64,000 bases of DNA from Branchiostoma floridae. Taxonomy: Eukaryota > Chordata > Leptocardii > Amphioxiformes > Branchiostomatidae. The DNA is taken from positions 5,694,903 to 5,758,902 of the forward strand of contig NC_049994.1 of the NCBI RefSeq assembly GCF_000003815.2, written 5' to 3'. This document shows, piece by piece, positions 13,783-23,689 of this stretch; positions within the stretch are counted from its first letter, which is position 1, and each line of letters begins with the position of its first letter. The translations under genes and the position numbers were made by a program. The notes beneath the pieces are model-generated. The model ran no database searches. It had not been told where the DNA came from and saw only the letters and a program-made list of their open reading frames with translations.

Positions 13783-14402
13783 TTCGGGTCGACGATAAAA
13801 GAAAACTGGTCAAAGTCTCACACACAACCTTACACAGATAATCGTCCGTTCTAGTTCCTAAGCTCCATGGCGCAGCGTGCGGGTTTGTAGCATGGCTAAG
13901 AAGCTGGGAAGTTCCTGAAGTGAAACAGAAAACAGACGACTTCTTCCCGGGCACGTTCAACTGTCACCCTTCGTACACTGCTTGTTTTTCTTCCCACCAC
14001 CGCATCAAGCCGATAAAACTCAGAATGCTCGGCTACTAGAATGATACATAATCAAATATCAAAGAAGTTTCACACAATTTGTACAAACTTTTATTTTCAA
14101 TAGAATATTTAATTGTTGATGCAATTTCATATCTAACTTAGACTAATACGTGAAGTAATTTGAATATATTCTGTTGCGTGTAAGTGCAATTTTGACCTGT
14201 AACATTTAGGTGTTCACAACATCTGTCTTAATGCCTGACCTTTTTCGTCAATACTTCATTCGAGTTTGGCATCATATCATCAAATGATCATGACTATTAA
14301 AAGTTGATTTACATTTTATTCATATTTTTAAGCTTTTGAAAAGAATATATCTAAAAATAGACAAGCTTATTTTTATATTTTTCAGGGAAGAGGGTATTTA
14401 CT
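13783..14402. promoter_or_regulatory. shared upstream region of the divergent LMBR1 and CENATAC genes
   Basis: The two start codons face away from each other across about 650 bp. The part near LMBR1 (13730-13990) has several CpGs and the part near CENATAC is very AT-rich. No TATA box at a convincing distance was seen on either side. A pyrimidine-rich TATTTTTCAG at about 14374-14384 could be the acceptor of a 5' UTR intron for CENATAC. A bidirectional promoter is inferred from arrangement only. Confidence 0.5.
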
Positions 14403-14501
14403 ATGGGCAGCTTGATTTCAGAGAGCAAGGAGGTGATGGATGAAGATGATGGCATCGACCAAGAAGACAGACAAGAACATCCAAGATTTCAACTATTGTG
14501 A
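14403..14501 (+). other. upstream ORF overlapping the CENATAC start codon
   Basis: An ATG at 14403 opens a 32-codon ORF ending at TGA 14499-14501, in a different frame from CENATAC and overlapping its start by about 60 nt. If it is in the mature 5' UTR it would reduce translation from 14440 unless it is skipped. Its peptide resembles nothing I recognise. Confidence 0.5.
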
Positions 14502-15507
14502 CGTTTGCCGACGTCACCACTCGCAGGGAAGGAAACATGTTTACTCCAGAACTCACAGGGACAATATCAACGCCATCATCAATAAGTATGGTAAGAAAGT
14601 CAAGATAGCAAAACCAGTACTGAAGCATCCCGTGGTGGAAAGTGGAGTCAACGATGAAAACTTCTGGTGTTATTTCTGTGGATGTGAAGTGAAGAAACAT
14701 GACACGACCACAACATCTACGATGAAATACGGAGGATTCTTCCGCCATCTAGCGAGCCAGGAACATCGACAAAAGACGTTTTCTTACTGGTGGGACAACA
14801 GGATAGAAAAATCCCTGAAAAACAGCTTTTTGTTGACCCAAGAGGATTATGGGAAGTACAAAAAGAGGCTGGTTGATGCTGTTGCATTGTGGGAGGCTAG
14901 TCAACAGAAAATTAGGAGTGAACCAGGCACAGCAAAATCCTCTTCTGATCAAAGCAGCCTAAGCGAAACCCCAGCAAACCTTGGCGAACCCCTGCCCTCA
15001 AGTAATCTTATTAGTAATGCTCAGCATCAAAAAGTACAAAAGGCCACCAGACAGGTCCAGGACTTGCAGAAGAAGACAAGTGTAAAGCCAAACACCAAAG
15101 CTATGTATACAATAGAAGCCCACGGAGAAAACTTAACATGTGTACAACTGCCTAAAGAGCTTGGAGCATGTGGGAATGTCCACACTGGTGCCACGCCACC
15201 TTGGCTATGGAAAGACGATGATGTTACAGATATCGCAGGTGCTTCTTCTAGTAAACAGATAGGTCCAACGGTAGAGGATTTACAGAAACACAAGAAGCAG
15301 AAGACTTTACCTAAGGGTCGTGTCGGAGCAGACTTTGACCGTGGTTCGTCCAGCGCTGATGGCGAGGAGTGGCTTCCGTCGTTCGGGCGGGTGTGGCAGG
15401 TCGGGAGGAGGTGGAAGCCATGGCAGCAAAAAAGGAAAGGGAAGACGAAAGCAAGCGCTGCGCAGAGTCGACCTGATTACAACTCAGAGGAAGTGAATGG
15501 ACCCTAG
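14440..15507 (+). CDS. CENATAC: CENATAC (CCDC84) minor-spliceosome AT-AC intron factor
   Basis: CENATAC associates with the minor (U12-type) spliceosome and is needed for splicing of AT-AC introns in the nucleus. The 355-residue ORF has two zinc-finger-like units: C20, C23, H33, H39 and C77, C80, H103, H109. The second lies in the family-typical FWCYFCGCEVKKH...YGGFFRHLASQEH block. A Lys/Glu/Gln-rich middle follows. The C-terminal conserved boxes are all present: GNVHTGATPPW (246-255), IGPTVEDL (274-281), LPKGRVGADFD (290-300) and EEWLPSFGRVWQVGRRW (309-325). Length is close to the human protein (about 330). The whole coding region is one exon, unlike the multi-exon vertebrate gene. In-frame ATGs at 14440, 14446, 14449 leave the exact start uncertain; the conserved part begins after residue 15. 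LMBR1 diverges upstream and NIT2 follows on the same strand. Confidence 0.93.
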   Translation: MKMMASTKKTDKNIQDFNYCDVCRRHHSQGRKHVYSRTHRDNINAIINKYGKKVKIAKPVLKHPVVESGVNDENFWCYFCGCEVKKHDTTTTSTMKYGGFFRHLASQEHRQKTFSYWWDNRIEKSLKNSFLLTQEDYGKYKKRLVDAVALWEASQQKIRSEPGTAKSSSDQSSLSETPANLGEPLPSSNLISNAQHQKVQKATRQVQDLQKKTSVKPNTKAMYTIEAHGENLTCVQLPKELGACGNVHTGATPPWLWKDDDVTDIAGASSSKQIGPTVEDLQKHKKQKTLPKGRVGADFDRGSSSADGEEWLPSFGRVWQVGRRWKPWQQKRKGKTKASAAQSRPDYNSEEVNGP

Positions 15508-15674
15508 TCTGTTGCGAAGAATAATTCACTTAGTTATTTCAGTTGAAAACTGTCACTGTAAGATTATGATTCCTCAGTACAAGCCAGGAATTGAGAGCTT
15601 GCAACATACTAACAAGAGTATGTCCATTCTCATGTTGCTGATATGCCTGTGTTATCAACAGAAGTTTTGCTGTG

Positions 15675-15680
15675 AATAAA
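15675..15680 (+). terminator. polyadenylation signal AATAAA of CENATAC
   Basis: A canonical AATAAA lies about 170 nt after the CENATAC stop codon, the first in this orientation, giving a short 3' UTR. Confidence 0.65.
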
Positions 15681-16732
15681 ACACTAGAGGTTTTTACTAG
15701 TATTAAAAGTTGTGCTTTCTGGTGTTACAGTCAGCACTACAATGCTAAATTTTACAGAATTGATACATTAGGCCAACTGAACTTGGAAAGAAGAAATGAC
15801 AATTAGCATAATGGAGCCATCCTATGAATTTTATAAACGAAAACCAGGTGAAGCTTCTGAAACATCTGTAATCTGTCTCATTGCTAATTGTGTCATGGGG
15901 TGGTGTGCATTACATTTTTGTATTTTATAATAAAATATGTCCATAGAACCAGGTTGACAGTACTTTTTTGTTATATCCACCAAAGTTGAATTGAGCAACA
16001 ACTTTAGGAAAGGGTACATGCAATTTCAGTAGAAAATGAAACGTGTCGTTCACCTTTCTGAAACCTGTATAAACAAAGGTGTGGAAATTCTGCAAGGGTG
16101 GAAAAAAAAACTAATGAACCACATAATGTTAGGTCAAGGAGGCTTAACCTCCTTGATTAGGTCTATACGGGAGTCAAGCTTACAGATCTGTATTTGTGTG
16201 AGTGACTCAATGAGTGACTTGATTTTTCCTGCTTGGTTACAGTTTGCACTAAAAACATAAAACTAATCTAGCTGAAGGCTATATACTAGTATAACAAAAG
16301 GCATGGACAAATAACACAACATATAAATAATTTCTTAAGTGAGAGTGCCAGTGAAACAACCAGAGGGGCGAAAGAAGCAAGATACCCGACTCCCGGGATT
16401 CGAATCCAGGCAGCCGAATCACAAGAGCTCAGAGCTGTTGGCATGGTCAGTTTGGCAGCACTTGAACCCCACTGTGACACCAGCGATGAATTTGAAATTA
16501 TGACATACGAGTTATGTATTTTGACTTAATTAAGTCAATGCAGATAATTTATTTTGATAAAAGAATTTCGAATGGACTTTATCGAGAAAAAGACACGTTA
16601 GAACAGGATAATTCCTAAAATATATTCAGGCAAGAAAGAAATTGCAGCGGGCATTTGGTTCTAAAACATAAAAGGCACTGATTATCCCGTGCAGCGGACA
16701 CCCTGAAAGACAGCATGTGATATAAAAACAAA
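15681..16732. other. intergenic region between CENATAC and NIT2
   Basis: About 1 kb without a gene. 16340-16480 carries a minus-strand tRNA-like stretch with GGATTCGAATCC (a B-box look-alike), probably a decayed SINE. The NIT2 promoter must lie in the right-hand end; the TATAAAAAC at about 16722 is too close to the start codon to be its TATA box. Confidence 0.5.
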
Positions 16733-19700
16733 ATGGCCGCTTCAAAGTTCAAAATTGCTTTGGTGCAACTTTTCGTGACCGCTAACAAGTCGGAAAACCT
16801 CGCCCGTGCCTCGAAACTTATTTCTCAAGCTGCTGGGGGAGGTGCCAACCTGGTAGCGTTACCGGAATGTTTCAACTCGCCGTACGGCACGAAGTTTTTC
16901 CCCGAATATGCGGAGAAAATTCCCGGCGAGTCAACGAACATGTTGGCCAAGGTAGGTTTTATAACTGGTTCTTCTTCGTAATGTTGGAGAGTCGTTTGAA
17001 AAGTCTCCTTTCTGCTTTTATTTAATCATCTGACAATTAAGAAGCTTTTACATTTCTTTAGGGGATAATAGTCACAAGTTATCGCTTTCACGCCTTGCTA
17101 TTTGTCACCTATTTAGGCTATTAGTACGCGGTTTTCACAGCCATTGAATGGCCACGCCCCCTCCATTAAATTCCAGATAATTTGACACACTTTTCAATCA
17201 ACCTTTTATTTAACAAGTACTTGATATGTTGTTGTCTCTACATCTGCTTCCCTCTCATGTGTTCATCTCTCACTGCTTTTGACATTCAGTCTTTTTCTTT
17301 TACTAAATTGAACAGAAAGGAAGTTCTAAGAAAGTATACAGCAGAGTAAAAACACAACCAGTTGAAGCAGTGAGACGAAATTTGACGATTTCAGCAATGA
17401 ATTGGAATTATATTAGCGTGATCAGACGAAAATTTTATTACATAATAAAGGCATTATTTATGCCATCTACTAGAGTGTAATATGCTGAGTAAAGTGCTTT
17501 TTCAACAATCAAAATTGGGCCTATCGTTGCTGAGATATTTAGAAATATAGCTACGAAAAATACTGCTTTTTCAATTTAAATGACCTGGTATATCACATGC
17601 AGGCTGCCAAAGATAACAAGGTGTTCCTGGTCGGGGGTTCGATTCCCGAGGAGGATGGTGGCAAGCTGTACAACACCTCCACAGTCTTCAACCCCGAGGG
17701 AGAGCTGATCGCTAAGTTCAGAAAGGTTCATCTGTTTGACATAGGTGAGGTGTTAATTTTGTTATGCAGCTTGTCCATACTATTCTGTATGATGGTATAT
17801 TTCTATTAAAGACAGCAAGTACAATGTATAACGTATAGGGATAAAAGCCAAAATTTATATCATACCCAAATCCTACAAGTTCGTTTGTCCTAAGTGTGAA
17901 TTATATACAATGTAATATGAAAAGTAACTTTCTCTTTTTCTACAAAGATATTTGGATGATGAGTTTTTTTTTCTTAAGGCCATGTTGATTGAATTATATG
18001 GATGACATCCTCTGTGAATCCTAAAACTGTGTGGGAATAAAAAAAAGTTTGGCCCCCCCCCAAAAGTTGTATTTATTATGAAATCTAAGTGGTCTGTAAG
18101 GCTGAACAAATGACAAACATGTAGAGTATTGAGTGCCGAACAATAGATTCTTCATTTTCGTTTTCACAGTCTTCTTCTTTGACATTGGAATTGACGTTGA
18201 CATTGGTGTATGTTTCCTGGTATATATTTGTTTCAATTTACGGCATGTATTTGCCCCTTTTACAGCTGATTTGCTTATGGTGGAAAACTTTTTTTATTTC
18301 TGGAAATGGACAAAAATTGATGCTTGCGTGGATGTCATCTATATAATAAAATCAACATGGCCTGATGTAAAGATAGTAAATTTTTCTTTCTTAATGTATT
18401 ACCGGGTACCTAATTTTTTACTACTGTAAATGCATTTAAGTTCGCAGGATTTGATTTAGTGGTTGCGGGAAAAGGGACTTTTCGCAGTGGTTTTAATTTC
18501 GCGGTAGCATCATGCACTGTAGTCTCTTGCTGCCATGTAAAAATGTTTGCGGTGGTTTTAAGTTCACGTTGAAGCGGTCACTGCGAAAACTGTGAACTTA
18601 GACCACCATGAAAGTTTCTGCATTTACAGTATCTTCCCTATGTTACTACCAGATGTACCTGGTAAAATCCGGTTCCAAGAGTCGGAGGTGCTGAGCCCAG
18701 GGTCGGGACCTGTGACCTTTGACACACCTTACTGTAAGGTCGGCCTGGCTATCTGCTATGACATCAGATTCCCTGAGTTAGCCCAGATCTACACAAGGTA
18801 AGTCAGGTATAGGCCTTTACTAAGGAAACAAGAAAGCTTTTTAAAAAAAGCTGGCCGGTGCGTATTTTGGAAAAAGCCTGGATGTTAAACAAAATCGTAT
18901 GAAAAGAGGGCAGTTAAACATTGAAGTCTATTTTCTATCAAAAGACATCACATGGGATTTGTTGAACAAAGAAAAAAAATCGTTGTAAGTGGGGATTGAA
19001 CCCACTCTGCACACTGCAAAACCAGACTGTGAACGCAGCACCTTAGACCACTCAACTACCCTGACTCAGTTGCATGATTTGCCTGTGTTTTTTTTTATTC
19101 TCCTGTCGATTTGACAGATAAGGAGGCAGACAGTTATTTGCCTGTTTGCCTGACCTGCACATGACATTATTTTTTTTTATGGTGAAGGAGGGGTATGCAA
19201 TTCCTTCTCCACCCTCTCGTCTATTGGAGCACTAAGTGTCACGGGAGCAACTGTATGCAATGTGTGAGGCGGCTCCAGCAGATGCAGCTTTGTTATTCGG
19301 AGTATCCGTCTCCTAGGAGGACTTCCGACCAAGGATGTAAGGGGTTCCTCCTACCCCCGACTCGTGTGTCATGGCGTGTCCGTCATGCCCGAACATGCCC
19401 CTAAGGCCTGTCTCGGCCACAAACGCCTACTACTGCCACTAGCCGCAGCTAGATACTCATTTACACCTGAGTTAAGTGAGGAAAGTCGTGTAAAGTGCCT
19501 AAAGTGCCAAGGGCACAAGATCGGTCACACGGCAGCCGGATTTGAACCCGCCACCTCTCGGTTTAGAGCCGAACATGCTGCCACTGCGCCACGCGGTCCC
19601 ACATTTGCGGATTTGCAGTTAAAAGGGCGTTAACAAGGGCTGTGTTAGACGATGCGTCCAAACCAAACAAACCATCTAAACCAACGATCCATCGAACAGA

Positions 19701-21193
19701 CCGGCGCTTCTATCCATACAAAGCCGGTACTACATACGCACTGGCAAAAAACTATCATATGTTTTTTCTTCCTTCCAGAAATATCTCGAGGGGTCTATGA
19801 AGGGAATAGTTCATTCCAAATGAAGCAAAATTCTTGAATAGTACCTTTGGGAAAGCCCCAAATGTAACCAATTCTCCTTTACATTGAATAATTAGTTATC
19901 GACATGTAGATTTAAAATCAGTATGTGTGAAATTAAAATTATGCCTTAAACTTTAAAGAAAACAGACATGCAGGCCGACATCACAAGTTTCACCCATTTG
20001 GTGCTGGGATTGGAATGATCAGACTTTTAATTGTAAGATGCATTTTTATAAATCATAACTATTCACATGAGGCCTTGCAAATCAGATACATTCCTGATTT
20101 AAAAGTAGATTTGCATTTTTCACTTTCTAGGAGAGGCTGCAAGTTGCTCCTGTATCCTGGTGCCTTCAACATGACCACCGGACCGGCCCACTGGGAGCTC
20201 CTGCAGAGGGGGAGAGCTTTGGACAACCAGCTGTACGTGGGAACCATCTCTCCTGCTCGGGATGAGAAGGCTTCGTACGTGGCCTGGGGACACAGCACTC
20301 TGGTCAACCCGTGGGGGGAGGTAGGCTGGGGTTTTAAAAAACTGGTTTGGTTTGGTCTGGTTTGATACAGATAGATCTCCATTAGTGACTGATAAGTCAT
20401 AATTATTCTTGGAGTCCGGGTGATTTGTAGAGAATCACCAACTCTAGACGGAAGTATTTGCACCATCGCACATGGTGGGTTCTTTGGGGTGTGGCTCTCC
20501 CCAAACTTTCACCTGAGTAAAGTGAGGAAAGCCGTGTAAAGTGCCTTTCCCAAGGGCACAAGACCGGTGACATGGCAGGATTGGAACTCGAGGTCTCTTG
20601 GTCCCGAGCCAAACCTGCTGCCGCTGCGCCACACGATCTCTGTGCTTTAGAAAATCACGTTTAACTCACTATTAACTAAAATAATGCTATCATTTGTAAG
20701 CAGTAGAAAATATTACAAGGAATCAAAGCATTTCATGGCTTTTTTAGTGTGTCCAGAATATGTCCTACCAGCAAAAGATGTCCGGGAAATTCATTCACGA
20801 CTTTTGAATCAATGCTTTTTGCCATGCAATCGCAAGCTTGTTAAGCTTGGTGCCTATTCTTAACTTTTCCGCTGCATGCTTTCCATTTCATCCTGCAGAC
20901 AAATTGTGTGTGGGGGGGGGGGGTGTGTGTGTTGGGGGGGGGGGAGAATTAAAAGAAGGTTGTGAAACGAAGAAGACTTTGTTCCATTGATCTATCAACC
21001 TGATGAAACTATTTGCGGAGGGTCATTTATTCTTCTGTTTGCTTTCCAGGTGGTGGCCAAGGCTGGGCCTGAAGAGGAGATCATCTACAGTGATGTTGAC
21101 CTGTCATATGTAGATGAAGTGAGGTCATCAATCCCAACGTCCAATCAGAGAAGAGCAGATATTTACAACCTGCAGGACATGAGCAAGTCTTAG
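16733..21193 (+). CDS. NIT2: omega-amidase NIT2, five exons
   Basis: NIT2 is a nitrilase-superfamily enzyme that hydrolyses alpha-ketoglutaramate and alpha-ketosuccinamate to the keto acid and ammonia, closing the glutamine/asparagine transamination pathways (cytosol and mitochondria). Exons are 16733-16951, 17603-17744, 18653-18797, 20131-20320 and 21050-21193, with GT/AG borders and consistent phases. They give 279 residues (human about 276). Catalytic residues are all present: E45 in [12 protein letters not shown]114 in FRKVHLFD and C155 in LAICYDIRF. Other family blocks are [43 protein letters not shown] and [17 protein letters not shown]. The ATG at 16733 sits at the expected N-terminus and no targeting peptide is seen. 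Intron 2 contains two MITEs back to back, intron 3 a tRNA-like repeat and a SINE, intron 4 another SINE. Confidence 0.96.
17976..18364. mobile_element. MITE with long terminal inverted repeats in NIT2 intron 2
   Basis: The left end AAGGCCATGTTGATT...ATGGATGACATCC is matched by the reverse complement of the right end (GGATGTCATC...AATCAACATGGCC). About 390 bp with no protein-coding content. A second member of the family lies at 21331-21868. Confidence 0.7.
18422..18631. mobile_element. MITE with perfect 13-bp TIRs, ending 21 nt before NIT2 exon 3
   Basis: TACTGTAAATGCA at 18422-18434 is exactly mirrored by TGCATTTACAGTA at 18619-18631. The interior has GCGGTGGTTTTAA and GTGAACTTAGACCACCATGAA, shared with copies at 33811 and 57166. 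210 bp, non-coding. Only 21 nt separate its right end from the first base of NIT2 exon 3. Confidence 0.8.
18987..19065 (-). repeat. tRNA-Leu-like pseudogene or SINE head
   Basis: On the minus strand the stretch begins GTCAGGGTAGTTGAGTGGTC, with A-box-like and variable-arm-like segments, and ends with the B-box-like GGGTTCAATCCCC. It resembles a class II tRNA for leucine, but the anticodon stem (GCTGCG) has no pairing partner, so it is not a working tRNA gene. It lies in NIT2 intron 3. Confidence 0.6.
19195..19607 (-). mobile_element. tRNA-derived SINE in NIT2 intron 3
   Basis: Read on the minus strand it starts with a tRNA-like head: A box in GTGGCGCAGTGG, B box near GGTTCAAATCC. A body follows whose CTTTACACGACTTTCCTCAC-like segment recurs in the SINE copies at 20430-20640 and 38976-39117. 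The tail lies near 19195. Confidence 0.7.
20430..20640 (-). mobile_element. tRNA-derived SINE in NIT2 intron 4
   Basis: Same family as the copy at 19195-19607. The head at 20640 reads GATCGTGTGGCGCAGCGGCA with B box GAGTTCCAATCC. The body has GGTCTTGTGCCCTTGGGAAA and GGCACTTTACACGGC. Confidence 0.75.
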
Positions 21194-21330
21194 AACTGAC
21201 AGTACTTTACAAACCATGCAGAACGAGGCTAACTTTTCATGTTGTACAGCAAGACAATTCTGAGGAATTTGCATATTTAGCAGAGGTTGGGTGGCAGAGG
21301 TTCAGTCGTTACTTTGTTGTGCGGGTACTA

Positions 21331-21868
21331 AGGCCACAGCAAGTACATTTTATGGATGACATCCTCTGCAGACTGCAAAAATAGTGCGATAGGGCGGAAA
21401 AAAAACAAGATGGGTGAAAGAAAACAAGATGGCTACATTTTCAAAAATAGGCACCATAAAGTTGTGACGAATATTGTAACAAGAATTAAAGGGACAAAAC
21501 ATGGTATCAGAGCCAACAAGGAATTCATTCCTGTATTCAAGACATGTACTGGTGTGGTAAAAGTGACACTAGTGTGGTAGACTGGCATCACCAACAAAGT
21601 GGGTAACCACACTCATGGCTTCCATATTGGTGTCACTTTTACAACTATCCAATAAGTTTCATTTCTACGACAGTCCTGGGTACCTCGCAAGTATCACTTC
21701 TACAAGTACAATTATTAGGCTACAATACAACATATTTGCTCATTTTGGTACTTTATCGTCATGTTGACCATCCCTGCAGAAGAAGAAAATTCTTGTTTTA
21801 TTTTCTGAAATCAGGCGAAAATTAATGCGCACGTGAATGTCATCCATAAAATTTACATGCTGTGGCCT
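21331..21868. mobile_element. MITE just downstream of the NIT2 stop codon
   Basis: AGGCCACAGCAAGTACATTT followed by TATGGATGACATCC at the left is matched by the reverse complement of GTCATCCATAAAATTTACAT plus GCTGTGGCCT at the right. Same family as 17976-18364. It begins about 140 bp after the NIT2 stop and so may overlap its 3' UTR; I saw no clear AATAAA before it. Confidence 0.7.
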
Positions 21869-22012
21869 AAGACGGATTTTAGAGGATATCTTCGCCCTGG
21901 AGTACAGGTGAGGAAAGCAAGTCAGTCTGCGACCCAACCTGTGATTGGAGAATAGAATTTGCTCAGTGCAAAGACACTTGCTGAATTGGTCTTCTTCTTC
22001 TTCGTCGTGTCA

Positions 22013-22426
22013 TCACTGAACTTTCCTAGTCCAATACTCCACACACTCCCTTCCTCTGGGGGTCAGAGCTTCCAGATCTTCTTTGGTGCATGGTTCGGAC
22101 AGGAGGGGGCAGACAAGGTGTTTCATAGTCTGCTCCTGTCCGCAGGCAGTCTGCCCATCTGGGCTGAGACCCCACTTTGTCATGAGGGTCTTGCATCTTC
22201 CTGTGCCTGTTCTAAGGCGGTTGAGACATGACCAGGTTGGCCATGCCTCCTCTGCTCCTGGAGGAAGAGATTCCTTCGGGGCGATGTTAAGTCTGTGTGG
22301 TGCAGTCTGGAGGTGGTGGGACCACATGGCCATCCTCTGCACTCCTACTGAGTGCTTTGACTGAGTGTATAAAACTACGTCTGGACTTAAGCCTCTTTCG
22401 CACAGGAGTGTGCAGGTGGAGCACAT
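22013..22426 (-). mobile_element. LINE fragment, C-terminal end of the reverse-transcriptase polyprotein
   Basis: The minus-strand translation contains WPTWSCLNRLRTGTGRCKTL followed by MTKWGLSPDG and QTMKHLVCPLL. This is the Leu/Arg-rich plus Cys/His-containing region found after the RT domain of many non-LTR retrotransposons. No RT core is present and it is a dead remnant. Confidence 0.65.
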
Positions 22427-22532
22427 GGTGTGGGTCAGTCTCTTGTTTCAGTTTTTCTCGTTGAGCTGCCACGGCTCTTCTGATGTGTGGGGGGGGGCTG
22501 AATTGGTGAGAAATATGGATCACTATTTAGAG

Positions 22533-22881
22533 CAGGGCTCTAGCCAGCTCAAAATTTTTTTTCTGTCAGCCAATTCCCATTATCGCGAAAACACTATTCC
22601 AGGAGTTAGAGAGACTGAACTGAGACACTTGAAAAACGGGTTTTAATGAGATTATCGTATGCGAATGGGCACCGACACACATTGTCAACAATCATAACAA
22701 TAGCAAAACAGTGTGGCTTTTACGGCGGTGGACGGCGTCCCCAAGCCGCCTGTAGCTTCCACCAAGTAGTTTTTATCAGATTTTTGTCCGTCACGGTTGA
22801 CGGATTGGTTTGAAAATTTTTACGTCACACGCAGCAAATTTCCGTCAATTGATGGAAAAACGGATGCTGGCTAGAGCCCTG
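22533..22881. mobile_element. hAT-type MITE with 16-bp TIRs and 8-bp target-site duplication
   Basis: TIRs are CAGGGCTCTAGCCAGC and its exact reverse complement at 22866-22881. Both sides are flanked by ATTTAGAG (22525-22532 and 22882-22889). An 8-bp duplication and CAGGG ends are typical of hAT. 349 bp, non-coding. A diverged relative lies at 27800-28130. Confidence 0.9.
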
Positions 22882-22957
22882 ATTTAGAGTATAGATTAAT
22901 ATGTATAGGGTCTTTTATGTCATAGCTTCACTCACTCACTCACTATCCATGATTAGA

Positions 22958-23683
22958 TTACACTGCTGCTGGGTTCCCTGACGCAGGGGTAGGCAGCAGT
23001 CGGCCAGTCTTCACACTCCGCTTCCATTTGGCTCTGTCCAGTGGGTTGACCCCTGTCAGACCGCACTCCTTCAAGTCCCTACTGACACAGTCCCTCCAGG
23101 TTTTTCTAGGTCTACCACGACCTCTGTTGCCAGTCACTTTCAGTTTGGTGATCTTATTTATGCAGTCACTCGATCTTTCAACGTGCCCAAACCACCTAAG
23201 GCGGCGGGCCTGCAGCACTGAGATGATGTCCAGAATACCAAGTTTATCAAGTAAGCTAGATGAAGGGGTCTCATCCTGGGGTTTGACACCACAAATCCAT
23301 CTGATCATGGCACGGTCATTGCGGCGCAACCGCTGTAGATCCGAGGTGGTAGGTGCCCAGGTTTCACTCCCATGGAGCATGGCCGCACGTACACAGGAGT
23401 CAAACACCTTGCCACGGGTTTTGAAGGGTAGGTGCCTGGAAGTAAGGATGGGCAAGAGCTTCTTGAATTTACCCCAGGCAACGCAGGATCTGGTGGTGAC
23501 TGCAAGCTCACATCCGCCACCAGCACAGCTTGAGGAGCGTAAAGTGCAACATACACAGGAACCTGAAGTTGTCCATACCCCAAGTAAGGATGTCTGAGGC
23601 ATAGCAGCAAAATGGCTTGCAACAGAAGCAAGATCATCCCCAAACTTTGACAAAGCTCTTAAGTCTTCCAGGGAATACCCCAT
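22958..23683 (-). mobile_element. LINE fragment, C-terminal part of ORF2
   Basis: A 241-codon minus-strand ORF. Its middle carries FDSCVRAAMLHGSETWAPTT, MIRWICGVKP, LDIISVLQARRLRWFGHVER and GRGRPRKTWRDCV, the widely shared segment downstream of the RT core in non-LTR retrotransposons. The first 80 codons look shifted or unrelated, and there is no catalytic YxDD, so this is a 5'-truncated, inactive copy. Confidence 0.8.
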
Positions 23684-23689
23684 GATATC

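Noticed and set aside
16722-16730. TATAAAAAC before NIT2 as a TATA box
   Set aside because: It lies only a few bases before the start codon, which leaves no room for a transcription start.
18987-19065. Possible tRNA-Leu gene
   Set aside because: The B box and overall order fit, but the anticodon stem does not pair; it is a pseudogene or SINE-derived.
20059-20466. 135-codon minus-strand ORF across NIT2 exon 4
   Set aside because: Shadow of the NIT2 coding exon and the neighbouring SINE.
23028-23597. Plus-strand ORF of 189 codons
   Set aside because: It is the antisense of the LINE ORF on the minus strand, whose RT-tail motifs are clear.
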